The translations under genes were made by a program, and so were the position numbers. The notes below the pieces were generated by a model. The model was not told where the DNA came from. It did not search any database and saw only the letters and a program-made list of their open reading frames with translations. This document shows positions 47,387 through 57,877 of a stretch of 64,000 nucleotides of DNA, piece after piece; within the stretch, counting starts at the first letter, position 1; the number at the start of each line of letters is the position of its first letter. Source of the stretch: Paenibacillus sp. FSL R5-0490 (lineage in GTDB: Bacteria > Bacillota > Bacilli > Bacillales > Cytobacillaceae); the NCBI RefSeq assembly GCF_001956215.1, contig NZ_MRTQ01000009.1, forward strand, positions 62,001 to 126,000, in the 5' to 3' direction.

Positions 47387-47400
47387 AAGGGGGAAGCAAC

Positions 47401-48822
47401 TTGGCACAGGAATATGATTTGGTGATTTTAGGCGGAGGCACAGGCGGTTATGTAGCAGCCATCCGTGCTTCACAGCTTGGTTTAAAAACGGCAATCGTTG
47501 AAAAAGGAAAACTTGGAGGGACTTGCCTTCATAAAGGCTGCATACCAAGCAAGGCGTTATTAAGAAGTGCTGAAGTGTTTGCAACTGCAAAGCACAGTGA
47601 AGATTTTGGCGTAATCACAAGTGATGTATCAATCAATTTTGGTAAGGTACAGGAACGAAAAAACAAAATCGTTGATCAGCTTCATAAAGGTGTTCAGCAT
47701 TTGATGAAGCAAGGCAAGATTGATGTTTTTGAAGGCACAGGCCGAATTCTTGGACCTTCTATTTTCTCTCCAATGCCAGGGACAATTTCTGTTGAAATGA
47801 ACAATGGGGACGAAAATGAAATGCTGATCCCTAAAAATGTTATTGTAGCAACTGGATCTCGCCCCCGCACCCTTCCAGGATTGGACATTGATGGAAAACT
47901 GGTCATGACTTCGGATGAAGCTTTAGCTTTGGAAGAAGTGCCAAGCTCTATTATCATTGTTGGCGGCGGAGTCATCGGCATCGAATGGGCATCCATGTTA
48001 TCAGACTTTGGTGCTGATGTAACAGTAATTGAATATGCTGACCGTATTATTCCTACAGAAGACAAAGAAATTTCAAAAGAAATGCAGCGCCTTATGAAGA
48101 AAAAAGGAGTCAAAATTGTTACTGGAGCAAAGGTTCTTCCTGAAACCCTTCAGAAAGGTGAAGGAGTAACGATTTCAGCTGAAGTAAAAGGTTCCCAAAA
48201 GGAATTTACCGCTGAGAAATTGCTTGTTTCAGTGGGCCGTCAGGCAAATACAGAAGGCATTGGCATTGAAAATACGGATATTCAAATTGAAAAAGGATTT
48301 ATTGCCGCAAATGAATACTTCCAGACAAAGGAATCTCATATCTATGCGATTGGTGATGTCATTGGCGGACTTCAGCTGGCACATGTTGCTTCTCATGAGG
48401 GAATTGTTGCAGTGGAGCACATTGCAGGCCAGAATCCTTCTCCAATTGACTACAGCCTGGTTTCTAAATGCATTTACAGTTCACCGGAAGCAGCAAGTGT
48501 AGGATTAACAGAGGATGAAGCAAAGGAAAAAGGCCATAATGTGAAAACTGGCAAATTCTCATTCCGTGCAATCGGAAAGGCGCTTGTATTTGGTGAATCC
48601 GACGGGTTTGTAAAAATTGTGGCAGATCAAGATTCCGATGATATTCTTGGTGTCCATATGATCGGCCCTCACGTAACAGATATGATTTCAGAAGCAGGCC
48701 TTGCACGCGTTCTTGATGCAACTCCATGGGAAGTAGCACATACTATCCACCCGCATCCGACGCTATCTGAAGCAATAGGTGAAGCTGCCCTTGCTGTAGA
48801 TGGGAAAGCAATCCACGGATAA
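47401..48822 (+). CDS. lpdV: Dihydrolipoamide dehydrogenase (E3) of the BKD complex
   Basis: Reoxidises dihydrolipoyl-BkdB with FAD and NAD. The 473-residue protein has the FAD motif LVILGGGTGGYVAAIRA, the redox disulfide GGTCLHKGCIPSK, the NAD motif IIVGGGVIGIEWAS and the C-terminal active-site HPHPTLSEA. The start is TTG 47401 with AGGGGGAAG upstream, 14 bases after buk. Confidence 0.96.
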   Translation: MAQEYDLVILGGGTGGYVAAIRASQLGLKTAIVEKGKLGGTCLHKGCIPSKALLRSAEVFATAKHSEDFGVITSDVSINFGKVQERKNKIVDQLHKGVQHLMKQGKIDVFEGTGRILGPSIFSPMPGTISVEMNNGDENEMLIPKNVIVATGSRPRTLPGLDIDGKLVMTSDEALALEEVPSSIIIVGGGVIGIEWASMLSDFGADVTVIEYADRIIPTEDKEISKEMQRLMKKKGVKIVTGAKVLPETLQKGEGVTISAEVKGSQKEFTAEKLLVSVGRQANTEGIGIENTDIQIEKGFIAANEYFQTKESHIYAIGDVIGGLQLAHVASHEGIVAVEHIAGQNPSPIDYSLVSKCIYSSPEAASVGLTEDEAKEKGHNVKTGKFSFRAIGKALVFGESDGFVKIVADQDSDDILGVHMIGPHVTDMISEAGLARVLDATPWEVAHTIHPHPTLSEAIGEAALAVDGKAIHG

Positions 48823-48849
48823 AGATTCGATTAAATAAAATAAGTCCAA

Positions 48850-48865
48850 GTCTCCAATTGGAGAC
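48850..48865 (+). other. Palindromic hairpin between lpdV and bkdAA
   Basis: GTCTCC-AATT-GGAGAC is a perfect palindrome without a T run, in the 78-base gap. It may stabilise or process the mRNA. Confidence 0.45.
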
Positions 48866-48900
48866 GGGGCTGATACATATTAGCTTAGGAGGTTGTATAA

Positions 48901-49896
48901 ATGGCTGAAAACCGTCATAAAGATTTAGGTTTAAGTGATGAGAAAGTTCTTGAAATGTATGAGACGATGCTGTTAGCCCGCCGTCTTGATGAGCGCATGT
49001 GGCTTTTGAACCGTGCTGGAAAAATCCCATTTGTTATTTCATGCCAGGGGCAGGAAGCTGCGCAGGTAGGTGCCGCGTTTGCTCTTGATCGCGAGAAAGA
49101 TTATGTTCTTCCATATTATCGTGACATGGGTGTTGTTTTAACATTTGGCATGACCGCAAGGGAATTAATGCTGTCAGGGTTTGCTAAAGCGGAAGATCCA
49201 AACTCAGGCGGACGCCAAATGCCTGGACACTTCGGCCAAAAGAAAAACCGAATCGTGACAGGGTCTTCTCCTGTTACTACACAGGTGCCTCATGCTGTTG
49301 GTGTCGCCCTCGGCGGAAAGCTTGAAGGGAAGGACCTGGTTACTTTTGTAACATTCGGTGAAGGCTCTTCTAACCAGGGAGATTTCCATGAAGGTGCGAA
49401 CTTTGCAGGTGTTCATAAACTTCCTGTTATCTTTATGTGTGAAAATAATAAATATGCAATCTCTGTTCCGATTGAAAAGCAGCTTGCTTGCGAAAATGTG
49501 TCTGACAGAGCTATTGGCTATGGTATGCCAGGTATAACAGTTGACGGAAACGATCCGCTTGAAGTTTATAAAGCTGTGAAAGAAGCAGCAGACAGAGGCC
49601 GCCGCGGAGAAGGTCCGACATTAGTCGAAACCGTTTCATACCGTTTAACACCACACTCATCTGATGATGATGACCGAAGCTACCGTGCTCCTGATGAAGT
49701 GGCTGAAGCAAAAACAAAAGATCCGATTATTACTTTTGGCGCCTATCTGAAAGAAAATGGCGTTATGGACGATGCGATTGAAAAGGAAATCAATGACCGG
49801 GTTATGAAACTGGTAAACGAAGCAACTGATTATGCTGAAAACGCTCCATATGCAGAAGCGGAATCTGCTTTAAAGCATGTATATGCTGAACAGTAA
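48901..49896 (+). CDS. bkdAA: Branched-chain keto acid dehydrogenase E1 alpha
   Basis: ThDP-dependent decarboxylase alpha subunit. The 331 residues show RRLDERMWLLNRAGKIPF, GRQMPGHFG, and the ThDP motif VTFGEGSSNQGDFHEGANFA followed by CENNKYAIS. It acts on the keto acids of valine, leucine and isoleucine. TTAGGAGGTTG precedes ATG; 12 bases separate it from bkdAB. Confidence 0.96.
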   Translation: MAENRHKDLGLSDEKVLEMYETMLLARRLDERMWLLNRAGKIPFVISCQGQEAAQVGAAFALDREKDYVLPYYRDMGVVLTFGMTARELMLSGFAKAEDPNSGGRQMPGHFGQKKNRIVTGSSPVTTQVPHAVGVALGGKLEGKDLVTFVTFGEGSSNQGDFHEGANFAGVHKLPVIFMCENNKYAISVPIEKQLACENVSDRAIGYGMPGITVDGNDPLEVYKAVKEAADRGRRGEGPTLVETVSYRLTPHSSDDDDRSYRAPDEVAEAKTKDPIITFGAYLKENGVMDDAIEKEINDRVMKLVNEATDYAENAPYAEAESALKHVYAEQ

Positions 49897-49908
49897 GGGG
49901 GAGAGAAT

Positions 49909-50892
49909 ATGGCTGTAATTTCTTATATCGATGCGGTGACTATGGCAATCCGCGAGGAAATGGAAAGAGATCCAAAGGTATTTGTTTTAGGTGAAGACGT
50001 AGGTAAAAAAGGTGGCGTATTTAAAGCGACACAAGGACTATATGACAAATTTGGCGAAGACCGCGTAATTGATACTCCTCTTGCTGAATCAGCGATTGCA
50101 GGGGTTGGAATCGGTGCAGCAATGTATGGAATGCGTCCAATTGCAGAAATGCAATTTGCCGACTTCATTATGCCGGCTGTTAACCAGATTATTTCAGAAG
50201 CGGCACGAATCCGCTATCGTTCAAATAATGACTGGAGCTGTCCGATTGTAGTACGTGCACCATATGGCGGCGGTGTTCATGGAGCACTTTATCATTCCCA
50301 GTCTGTCGAAGCTGTATTTGCTAATCAGCCGGGACTTAAGATTGTTATGCCTTCTACCCCTTATGATGTTAAGGGTTTATTGAAAGCAGCAATCCGTGAT
50401 GAGGATCCGGTGCTGTTTTTTGAACATAAGCGCGCATATCGCCTGATTAAAGGTGAGGTTCCTGATGATGATTATGTGCTGCCAATCGGAAAAGCAGATG
50501 TAAAACGCGAAGGTGAAGATATCACGGTCATCACTTATGGCCTATGCGTCCATTTTGCTCTTCAGGCTGCAGAAAGACTTGCTAAAGATGGCATTTCAGC
50601 GCACATCCTGGATTTAAGAACGGTTTATCCGTTAGATAAAGAAGCAATTATTGAAGCTGCTTCTAAAACAGGAAAAGTGCTTCTTCTTACTGAGGATAAT
50701 AAAGAAGGCAGTATCATGGGCGAAGTTGCTGCGATTATTGCAGAGAACTGCCTGTTTGAGCTGGATGCACCGATCCAACGCCTTGCCGGTCCTGATGTGC
50801 CAGCAATGCCTTACGCTCCAACTATGGAGAAATTCTTTATGGTTAACCCTGATAAAGTAGAAAAAGCAATGCGTGAATTGGCTGAATTTTAA
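49909..50892 (+). CDS. bkdAB: Branched-chain keto acid dehydrogenase E1 beta
   Basis: E1 beta subunit of 327 residues, with VFVLGEDVGKKGGVFKAT, DTPLAESAIAGVGIGAAMYG, VRAPYGGGVHGALYHSQS and a transketolase C-terminal domain. Pairs with BkdAA. AAGGGGGAGA precedes ATG 49909. The 130-base gap before bkdB contains the hairpin CCCGC/GCGGG at 50986-51000. Confidence 0.96.
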   Translation: MAVISYIDAVTMAIREEMERDPKVFVLGEDVGKKGGVFKATQGLYDKFGEDRVIDTPLAESAIAGVGIGAAMYGMRPIAEMQFADFIMPAVNQIISEAARIRYRSNNDWSCPIVVRAPYGGGVHGALYHSQSVEAVFANQPGLKIVMPSTPYDVKGLLKAAIRDEDPVLFFEHKRAYRLIKGEVPDDDYVLPIGKADVKREGEDITVITYGLCVHFALQAAERLAKDGISAHILDLRTVYPLDKEAIIEAASKTGKVLLLTEDNKEGSIMGEVAAIIAENCLFELDAPIQRLAGPDVPAMPYAPTMEKFFMVNPDKVEKAMRELAEF

Positions 50893-50985
50893 TAACAACA
50901 TCTTAGTTAATAAAAATGGAAAGCTCGCAGAGGGTGCGGCTCTCAGGCTGGACTCCATTCCGGATCAGCTGCACCTGCTGCATGA

Positions 50986-51000
50986 CCCGCAAATTGCGGG
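50986..51000 (+). other. Hairpin between bkdAB and bkdB
   Basis: CCCGC-AAATT-GCGGG, just before the bkdB ribosome-binding site, with no T run. Confidence 0.4.
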
Positions 51001-51022
51001 CAGCTAGAAGGAGGTTACTCAG

Positions 51023-52354
51023 TTGGCTATTGAACAAATTAAAATGCCCCAGCTTGGGGAAAGTGTTACTGAAGGGACAATCAGCAAATGGCTGGTTTCC
51101 GTTGGAGATAAAGTAAATAAATATGATCCGCTTGCTGAAGTAATGACTGACAAAGTAAACGCGGAAGTACCGTCCTCTTTCACTGGTGTAATCAAAGAAT
51201 TGATTGCAGAAGAAGGCGAAACGTATGAAGTGGGCCAGGTGATTTTGACAATCGAAACCGAAGGCGGCGGGGAAGCTGCTCAAGCTGCGCCAGCAGAGAC
51301 AAAAGGAGAGGATAAGACTCCGGCTGCACCTTCAGCCTCAGCGCCTTCTGCACCAGCGGCACCTGTTAAAGCAGCGGATGCTCCAAAAGGAGTCCGTTAT
51401 TCACCTGCAGTCTTAAGGCTTTCTCAAGAGCATGGAATCGATTTGAACCAGGTGACAGGTACTGGCGGCGGCGGACGCATCACCCGTAAAGATCTTATGA
51501 AAATCATTGAGTCCGGAGATATTCCGACAGCTGCAGCAGCTGCGGCTGCACCGGAAAAGACAGAAGCGCCAGCACAGGAAGTTGCATCTGCACCTTCCCA
51601 GCCTGCAGCATCCAAACAGACGGCGCCAGCACCTAATGTACCGGTAATGCCAGGTGATGTTGAAATCCCTGTTACCGGAGTGCGTAAGGCGATTGCTGCC
51701 AATATGCTCCGCAGCAAACATGAAGCACCTCATGCCTGGACAATGATGGAAGTGGATGTTACAAATCTTGTTGAGTACCGCAACAGCATTAAAGGGGAGT
51801 TCAAGCAAAAAGAGGGCTTTAACCTTACATTCTTTGCTTTCTTCGTAAAAGCAGTTGCACAGGCCCTTAAGGAATTCCCGCAGATTAATTCCATGTGGGC
51901 AGGAGATAAGATCATCCAGAAGAAGGATATCAATATTTCCATTGCAGTAGCAACAGATGACGCGTTATTCGTTCCGGTCATCAAAGCGGCGGATGAAAAG
52001 ACGATTAAAGGTATTGGCCGTGAAATTAATGATCTTGCCTTAAAAGTGCGTACAGGAAAACTGACTTCTGCTGAAATGCAGGGTGGAACTTTCACTGTAA
52101 ATAATACCGGATCATTCGGTTCCGTACAGTCCATGGGCATTATCAATTATCCGCAGGCAGCAATTCTTCAGGTTGAATCCATTGTGAAACGTCCTGTTGT
52201 CATGAACAATGGCATGATCGCTGTCCGTGATATGGTTAACCTTTGCATGTCACTTGATCACCGTGTACTTGACGGCCTGGTATGCGGACGCTTCCTGCAG
52301 CGCGTAAAGGAAATTCTGGAGAACACATCAAAAGAAAATACATCTATTTATTAA
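51023..52354 (+). CDS. bkdB: Branched-chain keto acid dehydrogenase E2 (lipoamide acyltransferase)
   Basis: Core acyltransferase of 443 residues: lipoyl domain (lipoylated K44 in EVMTDKVNAEV), Ala/Pro-rich linker, subunit-binding domain (YSPAVLRLSQEHGIDLNQV), second linker, and catalytic domain with the acetyltransferase HxxxDG motif as DHRVLDGLVCG near the end. The start is TTG with AAGGAGGTTACTCAG upstream. It needs lipoate from the LipM pathway. Confidence 0.96.
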   Translation: MAIEQIKMPQLGESVTEGTISKWLVSVGDKVNKYDPLAEVMTDKVNAEVPSSFTGVIKELIAEEGETYEVGQVILTIETEGGGEAAQAAPAETKGEDKTPAAPSASAPSAPAAPVKAADAPKGVRYSPAVLRLSQEHGIDLNQVTGTGGGGRITRKDLMKIIESGDIPTAAAAAAAPEKTEAPAQEVASAPSQPAASKQTAPAPNVPVMPGDVEIPVTGVRKAIAANMLRSKHEAPHAWTMMEVDVTNLVEYRNSIKGEFKQKEGFNLTFFAFFVKAVAQALKEFPQINSMWAGDKIIQKKDINISIAVATDDALFVPVIKAADEKTIKGIGREINDLALKVRTGKLTSAEMQGGTFTVNNTGSFGSVQSMGIINYPQAAILQVESIVKRPVVMNNGMIAVRDMVNLCMSLDHRVLDGLVCGRFLQRVKEILENTSKENTSIY

Positions 52355-52365
52355 TAAGTAAAATG

Positions 52366-52397
52366 ACCGCTGCCCTGCTTGGGGCGGCGGTTTCTTA
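52366..52397 (+). terminator. Terminator of the bkd operon
   Basis: ACCGCTGCCC pairs with GGGGCGGCGGT (one G-T pair) around a short TGCTT loop, followed by TTCTTATT. Confidence 0.75.
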
Positions 52398-52404
52398 TTG
52401 TTCA

Positions 52405-52433
52405 TTGCTTGTTTCTTCTTTGTATACTAAAAT
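52405..52433 (+). promoter_or_regulatory. Putative sigma-A promoter of mutA-mutB-meaB
   Basis: TTGCTT (52405-52410), a 17-base spacer and TAAAAT (52428-52433). Located just after the bkd terminator, it would give mutAB expression independent of sigma-54. Confidence 0.5.
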
Positions 52434-52552
52434 AGGTGTATGGATAATTTAGAATTTTATTATAATTTTCTTGCGGCAATGTTTCATAAGAGAAACGGGT
52501 CCGCTGCCGCATGAGGGGAGGGAACGCTGTCAGCTACAAGGACAGCCTGATT

Positions 52553-54415
52553 ATGTCATTAAAGAAAATGATTGAAGAAAAATTCCCGCAGCAGACTAAT
52601 GAAGATTGGGAACAGAGTGCAGAAAAAGCTCTTAAAGGGAAATCCTTAGAAACATTATCACGAAATACATATGAAAACATAAAATTGAAACCGCTTTATT
52701 CCAGAGAGGACCTGACCGAAATACCGTTATCCCAGTATCCGGGAGCAGAAGACTTCAGAAGGGGTTCATATGCTGCCGGCTACCTGGGAGAGGAATGGAA
52801 GGTTGCACAGAAAGTTAGTGCTTCAGCTTCTGAAGAGCTGGCAGATAAACTCCTTGCTGCTGTTGCGAAGGGGCAGACAGCGCTGGCTTTCCAGCCAGAA
52901 CAGTTAACAAACCCAGAGAAGATCAGCATCGCGGTAGGAGAACTTTATAAAAAATATCCTTTCAGTGTGGATGCCGGCCAAAGTCACCGTCAATTAATAG
53001 AAGAACTTGCGAGATTAAGTGAAAGTGAAAAAATCTCAGGATATATTGCAGCAGACCCGCTTGCCATTGCTGCTGCAGACAAAATGAACGATCGCTCAAT
53101 CAATGAGCTATACGAAAATTTGAATGAAACGGCCAATTCGGCAACTGAACATATGCCAAGCCTGAAAACCATCATGGTGAATACTGCTGTTTATCACAAT
53201 GGCGGCGCGAATGCTGTCCAGGAACTTGCTTTTGCACTGGCAGCAGGAATAAATCACCTGCAGTATTTTCTTGGAAAAGGCAAAAAGATTGAAGAAATTC
53301 TATCCAAAATGCTATTTAAGTTTTCTGTTGGTTCAAACTTCTTTATGGAGATTGCCAAGCTTCGTGCGGCAAAGGTTTTATGGGGCAAGGTTGCAGAAGT
53401 TTATGGAGCTGAGAGAAACAGTAAAAAAATGGTCATTTCAGCAGAAACGTCCTCATTTACTAAGTCAGCTTATGATTCTTATGTTAATGTGCTGAGAGCA
53501 GGGAATGAAGCATTTGCAGCAGTATTGGGAGGAGTCCAATACCTTCATGTCAGTCCATATAATGAACCGGAAGGAGCACACTCTCCTTTTTCGGACCGAA
53601 TTGCCCGAAACACCCAGCTCATTCTAATGGAAGAGGCGCATCTGCTGAAGGTCTCTGACCCGGCGGGCGGCTCCTGGTATGTGGAACATCTGACGAATGA
53701 ACTGATTGATAAAGCCTGGGAGCTTTTCCTTGAGATAGAAGAGCTGGGAGGAATGGCTGAAGCCCTCCAGACAGGGTGGGTTCAAAGTCAAATTTCTCAA
53801 GTTCATGAGAAGAAGCAGAAAGATGTTCATACAAGAAAACAAAGTATCATTGGAACAAATATCTATGCTAACCCTGATGAAAAGCCGCTTCAATTAGTGG
53901 CCGAAACCATAGAAAACAGCAAGAATGTTATCAAGCCAATCCCGCAGGTTCGTCTTTCAGAGTCCTTCGAAGGTTTGCGGAGTTTATCTGAAAGATTAAA
54001 GGAAAAGGGAATACATCCTCAAGCAGGGCTAATCTGTCTGGGAGAATTGAAGAATCATAAGGACCGGGCTGATTTTATTGGAGGCTTCCTGGCGCCCGGA
54101 GGGTTTGAGGCAGTCAGAAGCGGCTCTATAGAGAACCCGGAAGATGCTGAAGCATTTATCCAAGAAACAAATTGCAGGCATTATTTTATTTGCGGATCAA
54201 ACGTCCAATATGACAGCATGGCTGTTCCTTTAATTAAACAACTGAAAGAAGCTTTCCCGTCAGCTGCAATCTATTTAGCCGGTCTTCCAGAAGAGAGAAA
54301 AAGGGCTGAATTTAAAGTTGCTGGAATCAGCGGATACATTCACGTGAAAAGCGATTGCTATGAAACTCTCTTGACTATGCTGAACGAGATGGAGGTGGCA
54401 AACAATGGCCAATAA
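52553..54415 (+). CDS. mutA: Methylmalonyl-CoA mutase small subunit
   Basis: Non-catalytic partner of MutB in isomerising methylmalonyl-CoA to succinyl-CoA. About 620 residues, with an N-terminal mutase-like barrel and a C-terminal cobalamin-type fold lacking the DxHxxG histidine motif, as normal for MutA. The start is uncertain. The frame runs from ATG 52511, but the strong site GGGGAGGG (52515-52522) lies inside that extension, and the codon best spaced from it is GTC 52529, not a standard start. ATG 52553 with AAGGA upstream is used here. It overlaps mutB by 11 bases. Confidence 0.88.
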   Translation: MSLKKMIEEKFPQQTNEDWEQSAEKALKGKSLETLSRNTYENIKLKPLYSREDLTEIPLSQYPGAEDFRRGSYAAGYLGEEWKVAQKVSASASEELADKLLAAVAKGQTALAFQPEQLTNPEKISIAVGELYKKYPFSVDAGQSHRQLIEELARLSESEKISGYIAADPLAIAAADKMNDRSINELYENLNETANSATEHMPSLKTIMVNTAVYHNGGANAVQELAFALAAGINHLQYFLGKGKKIEEILSKMLFKFSVGSNFFMEIAKLRAAKVLWGKVAEVYGAERNSKKMVISAETSSFTKSAYDSYVNVLRAGNEAFAAVLGGVQYLHVSPYNEPEGAHSPFSDRIARNTQLILMEEAHLLKVSDPAGGSWYVEHLTNELIDKAWELFLEIEELGGMAEALQTGWVQSQISQVHEKKQKDVHTRKQSIIGTNIYANPDEKPLQLVAETIENSKNVIKPIPQVRLSESFEGLRSLSERLKEKGIHPQAGLICLGELKNHKDRADFIGGFLAPGGFEAVRSGSIENPEDAEAFIQETNCRHYFICGSNVQYDSMAVPLIKQLKEAFPSAAIYLAGLPEERKRAEFKVAGISGYIHVKSDCYETLLTMLNEMEVANNGQ

Positions 54416-56597
54416 ACCAGATTTTAAAAGCCTGGATATTCATAAAGTAAAACAATCAGCAAAGGATGACTGGAAAAGAAAAGCGGAGGAAGAAATCAAT
54501 TCATCCATCGATCATCTTCTCTTTGAAACAAATGAGAGGATAAAAATAAAGCCGCTATACACAAACGAAGACCTAAAAGATATGGAGCACTTAAACGATA
54601 AGCCGGGGCTTCCTCCATATACAAGGGGGCCTTATTCAACCATGTATGTGAACAGGCCCTGGACTGTCCGTCAATATGCCGGATTTTCTACTGCAGAGGA
54701 AAGCAATGCTTTCTACCGCCGCAATCTCGCCATGGGGCAAAAGGGTTTATCAGTCGCTTTTGACCTTGCCACCCATAGAGGCTATGATTCTGATCATCCA
54801 AGAGTCGAAGGGGATGTAGGGAAAGCTGGCGTGGCCATTGATTCCATCCTGGACATGAAGACACTGTTTGATGGGATCCCTTTAGATCAAATGTCTGTAT
54901 CCATGACGATGAATGGTGCAGTTTTACCTGTTATGGCTTTTTATATCGTCACAGCGGAAGAGCAGGGAGTAAGCCAGGAGAAGCTTTCGGGAACGATCCA
55001 AAATGATATTTTAAAAGAATATATGGTGCGCAACACCTATATCTATCCGCCGGAAATGTCTATGAAGATCATTGCAGATATATTTGAATACACATCAAAA
55101 TACATGCCGAAGTTCAATAGCATCAGCATCTCAGGCTATCATATGCAGGAAGCGGGTGCACCAGCTGATATTGAGCTTGCCTATACGCTCGCAGATGGAC
55201 TTGAATACGTAAGAACCGGACTTAAAGCCGGAATCGATATTGATTCCTTTGCACCGAGGCTCTCGTTTTTCTGGGCTATCGGCATGAACTACTTTATGGA
55301 AGTGGCAAAAATGAGGGCAGCCCGCTACATTTGGGCAAAAATGATGAAGACCTTCGAACCCGTTAATCCAAAATCAATGGCGCTTAGAACGCATTCTCAA
55401 ACCTCAGGCTGGAGCTTGACCGAGCAGGACCCATTCAATAATGTAACAAGAACTCTTATTGAAGCGCATGCAGCAGCGATGGGGCATACTCAATCCCTTC
55501 ATACGAATGCATTGGACGAAGCCATCGCATTGCCGACGGATTTTTCAGCCCGTATAGCGAGAAATACACAGCTGTACCTTCAGGAGGAAACAGGTATCAC
55601 GAATGTAATTGATCCATGGGGCGGTTCTTATTATGTAGAGGCACTAACAGATCAGTTAATCAAGCGAGCCTGGGAGCATATTGAGGAAATCGAGAGTCTT
55701 GGCGGAATGGCCAGGGCAATTGAGACAGGATTGCCAAAAATGAGAATCGAAGAAGCTGCTGCCAGAAGGCAGGCACAAATTGATTCCGGAAAAGAAACCA
55801 TTATTGGTGTGAATAAATACAGGCTGGAAAAAGAAGAGCCGATTGACATTCTGGACATCGACAACACAGCTGTACGATTAAAGCAAATCGAAAAGCTGGA
55901 GCGGCTAAAGGCCTCCCGCGATAATGAGAAAGTTGCTGAGGCCCTGGAGGCTATTACAAAAGCTGCTGAATCAAGGGAAGGCAACCTTCTTGAGCTTGCA
56001 GTAAATGCAGCACGGGTTAGAGCCACTCTTGGCGAAATTTCCGAAGCAATTGAAAAAGTGGCCAGCCGCCATAAAGCGATTATTCGTTCAATCAGCGGGG
56101 TTTACAGTTCTGCTTTTTCCAATGAAGAAGAAATTGCAGAAGTAAAGCAGATGACAGATGAATTCCTTGAAAATGAAGGAAGAAGACCGCGGATTCTGAT
56201 TGCCAAAATGGGGCAGGATGGCCATGACAGGGGAGCAAAAGTCATTTCAACAGCCTTTGCCGATCTTGGTTTTGATGTTGATATCGGCCCTCTGTTCCAG
56301 ACTCCGGAAGAAACAGCCCTTCAGGCGGTCGAAAATGACGTTCATGTCATTGGCATCAGTTCACTTGCTGCAGGCCATAAAACTCTTCTGCCCCAGCTTG
56401 CTGCTGAACTGAAGAAACTGGATAGGGAAGATATTATTGTTGTGATCGGCGGGGTTATTCCGGCACAGGATTATCAATACTTATATGAGCATGGTGCTTC
56501 TGCCATTTTTGGCCCGGGCACCGTCATTCCAGTGGCTGCCCAAAAGGTCATCAGAGAGATATACAGCCGTCTTGGGTACGAGGAAGTGACCCAGTAA
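54405..56597 (+). CDS. mutB: Methylmalonyl-CoA mutase large (catalytic) subunit
   Basis: Adenosylcobalamin enzyme of 730 residues. The barrel contains [34 protein letters not shown] and the [11 protein letters not shown] region. The C-terminal B12 domain has D605 and H607 in [11 protein letters not shown], with H607 the lower cobalt ligand. GGAGGTGG precedes ATG. Its stop codon is immediately followed by the meaB ATG. It completes propionyl-CoA use from valine and isoleucine. Confidence 0.97.
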   Translation: MANKPDFKSLDIHKVKQSAKDDWKRKAEEEINSSIDHLLFETNERIKIKPLYTNEDLKDMEHLNDKPGLPPYTRGPYSTMYVNRPWTVRQYAGFSTAEESNAFYRRNLAMGQKGLSVAFDLATHRGYDSDHPRVEGDVGKAGVAIDSILDMKTLFDGIPLDQMSVSMTMNGAVLPVMAFYIVTAEEQGVSQEKLSGTIQNDILKEYMVRNTYIYPPEMSMKIIADIFEYTSKYMPKFNSISISGYHMQEAGAPADIELAYTLADGLEYVRTGLKAGIDIDSFAPRLSFFWAIGMNYFMEVAKMRAARYIWAKMMKTFEPVNPKSMALRTHSQTSGWSLTEQDPFNNVTRTLIEAHAAAMGHTQSLHTNALDEAIALPTDFSARIARNTQLYLQEETGITNVIDPWGGSYYVEALTDQLIKRAWEHIEEIESLGGMARAIETGLPKMRIEEAAARRQAQIDSGKETIIGVNKYRLEKEEPIDILDIDNTAVRLKQIEKLERLKASRDNEKVAEALEAITKAAESREGNLLELAVNAARVRATLGEISEAIEKVASRHKAIIRSISGVYSSAFSNEEEIAEVKQMTDEFLENEGRRPRILIAKMGQDGHDRGAKVISTAFADLGFDVDIGPLFQTPEETALQAVENDVHVIGISSLAAGHKTLLPQLAAELKKLDREDIIVVIGGVIPAQDYQYLYEHGASAIFGPGTVIPVAAQKVIREIYSRLGYEEVTQ

Positions 56598-57716
56598 ATG
56601 GCAGAGGATAAAAAACCGGAATGGTTTGATGAAGAAAAGGCAGAAAATTTTACAAGCACAGTAAGCAGTGGTGTGGATTCAGGTGAGCAGAAGCAGAAAT
56701 TCGAGAAAATAGGCAGGTTTCAAAAAAAATCTGCCTCTCTGCCGGATCTTGACGTTCTTGAAGAAGGAATCATGAGTGGCAGCAGACCTGTTCTTGCAAG
56801 AGCGATCACTCTGATTGAAAGTAACGCAGAGCATCATTTTCACCATGCACAGGAACTCCTGCACAGGCTTCTGCCTCATTCAGGGCGATCGCTCAGGATT
56901 GGGATAACCGGAGTGCCGGGGGCAGGAAAGAGCACGTTCATTGAATCTTTTGGGACATACCTATGTAATGCGGGTTTAAAAACAGCTGTGCTAGCCGTTG
57001 ATCCAAGCTCAAGCTTGAGCGGCGGCAGCATCCTTGGCGATAAAACAAGAATGGAGCAGCTATCAAGAAACCCGCGTGCTTTCATAAGACCTTCTCCTTC
57101 AGCAGGGAAACTGGGAGGTGTCCACAGAAAAACAAGAGAGACCATGCTTCTGTGTGAAGCAGCAGGCTTTGATGTTATTCTCGTTGAAACCGTCGGTGTG
57201 GGACAAAGTGAGGTCATTGTCAGGGAAATGGTGGACTTTTTTATGCTCTTAACCTTGACAGGGGCAGGGGATGAATTGCAGGGAATGAAAAAGGGCATTA
57301 TGGAACTGGCTGATGCGGTAATTGTCAATAAAGCCGATGGAAGCAATAAGAAATTGGCTGAAAAAACAAAAGCAGAGTATAACCGTATCCTTCACTTTCT
57401 TCAGCCAGCTACTAAAGGATGGCAAACGAAAGCTTATACCTGCTCTTCTGTCTTTAATGAAGGCATTTCTGAGATCTGGAATGTGATCAAAACGTTTGAA
57501 AATACGGCAAAGACATCAGGAGTTTTTGAAGAAAGAAGAAGGCTCCAGACAAAACAATGGATACACTCCATGATTCTGGATCAGCTTCAGTTCAGCTTTT
57601 TTTATCATCCCGACATAAAACCGCTTCTTCCAAAAATCGAAAACGAGGTCATAGCAGGGAACAGGACTGTTACATCTGCAGTTGAAGAATTGTTTAATGT
57701 TTATACAAAAAGATAG
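56598..57716 (+). CDS. meaB: Methylmalonyl-CoA mutase chaperone GTPase MeaB
   Basis: A G3E-family GTPase that guards and reloads cobalamin of MutB. The 372 residues show the P loop GITGVPGAGKSTFIE near residues 100-115, DPSSSLSGGSILGDKTRM, VETVGVGQSEV and the specificity motif NKADGSN. The ATG directly follows the mutB stop. Earlier annotations call the family ArgK. The N-terminal extension of about 50 polar residues varies among homologues. Confidence 0.94.
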   Translation: MAEDKKPEWFDEEKAENFTSTVSSGVDSGEQKQKFEKIGRFQKKSASLPDLDVLEEGIMSGSRPVLARAITLIESNAEHHFHHAQELLHRLLPHSGRSLRIGITGVPGAGKSTFIESFGTYLCNAGLKTAVLAVDPSSSLSGGSILGDKTRMEQLSRNPRAFIRPSPSAGKLGGVHRKTRETMLLCEAAGFDVILVETVGVGQSEVIVREMVDFFMLLTLTGAGDELQGMKKGIMELADAVIVNKADGSNKKLAEKTKAEYNRILHFLQPATKGWQTKAYTCSSVFNEGISEIWNVIKTFENTAKTSGVFEERRRLQTKQWIHSMILDQLQFSFFYHPDIKPLLPKIENEVIAGNRTVTSAVEELFNVYTKR

Positions 57717-57759
57717 AGCTTTCTGTTTCGGGCAGGCTTTTCCTGAAGGCAAAAAAATG

Positions 57760-57782
57760 GCCAGTGCCTTGCGGGCACTGGC
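57760..57782. terminator. Hairpin after meaB, possibly a minus-strand terminator
   Basis: GCCAGTGCC pairs with GGCACTGGC around TTGCG. There are seven A before it and no T run after it on the plus strand, so its tail fits termination on the minus strand better. It may still mark the end of the mut operon. Confidence 0.5.
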
Positions 57783-57877
57783 GAATCTAGGGAGTTTAGG
57801 GGTATGGATCTAGCTGTAGTTTTATCTTTCCCCGATAATCCAAAAGCTAAACTTTTTTATTCAAAAAATTGACTTGA

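Noticed and set aside
46973..47590. 205-codon minus-strand frame across buk and lpdV
   Set aside because: Spans two convincing genes on the other strand and shows no family features.
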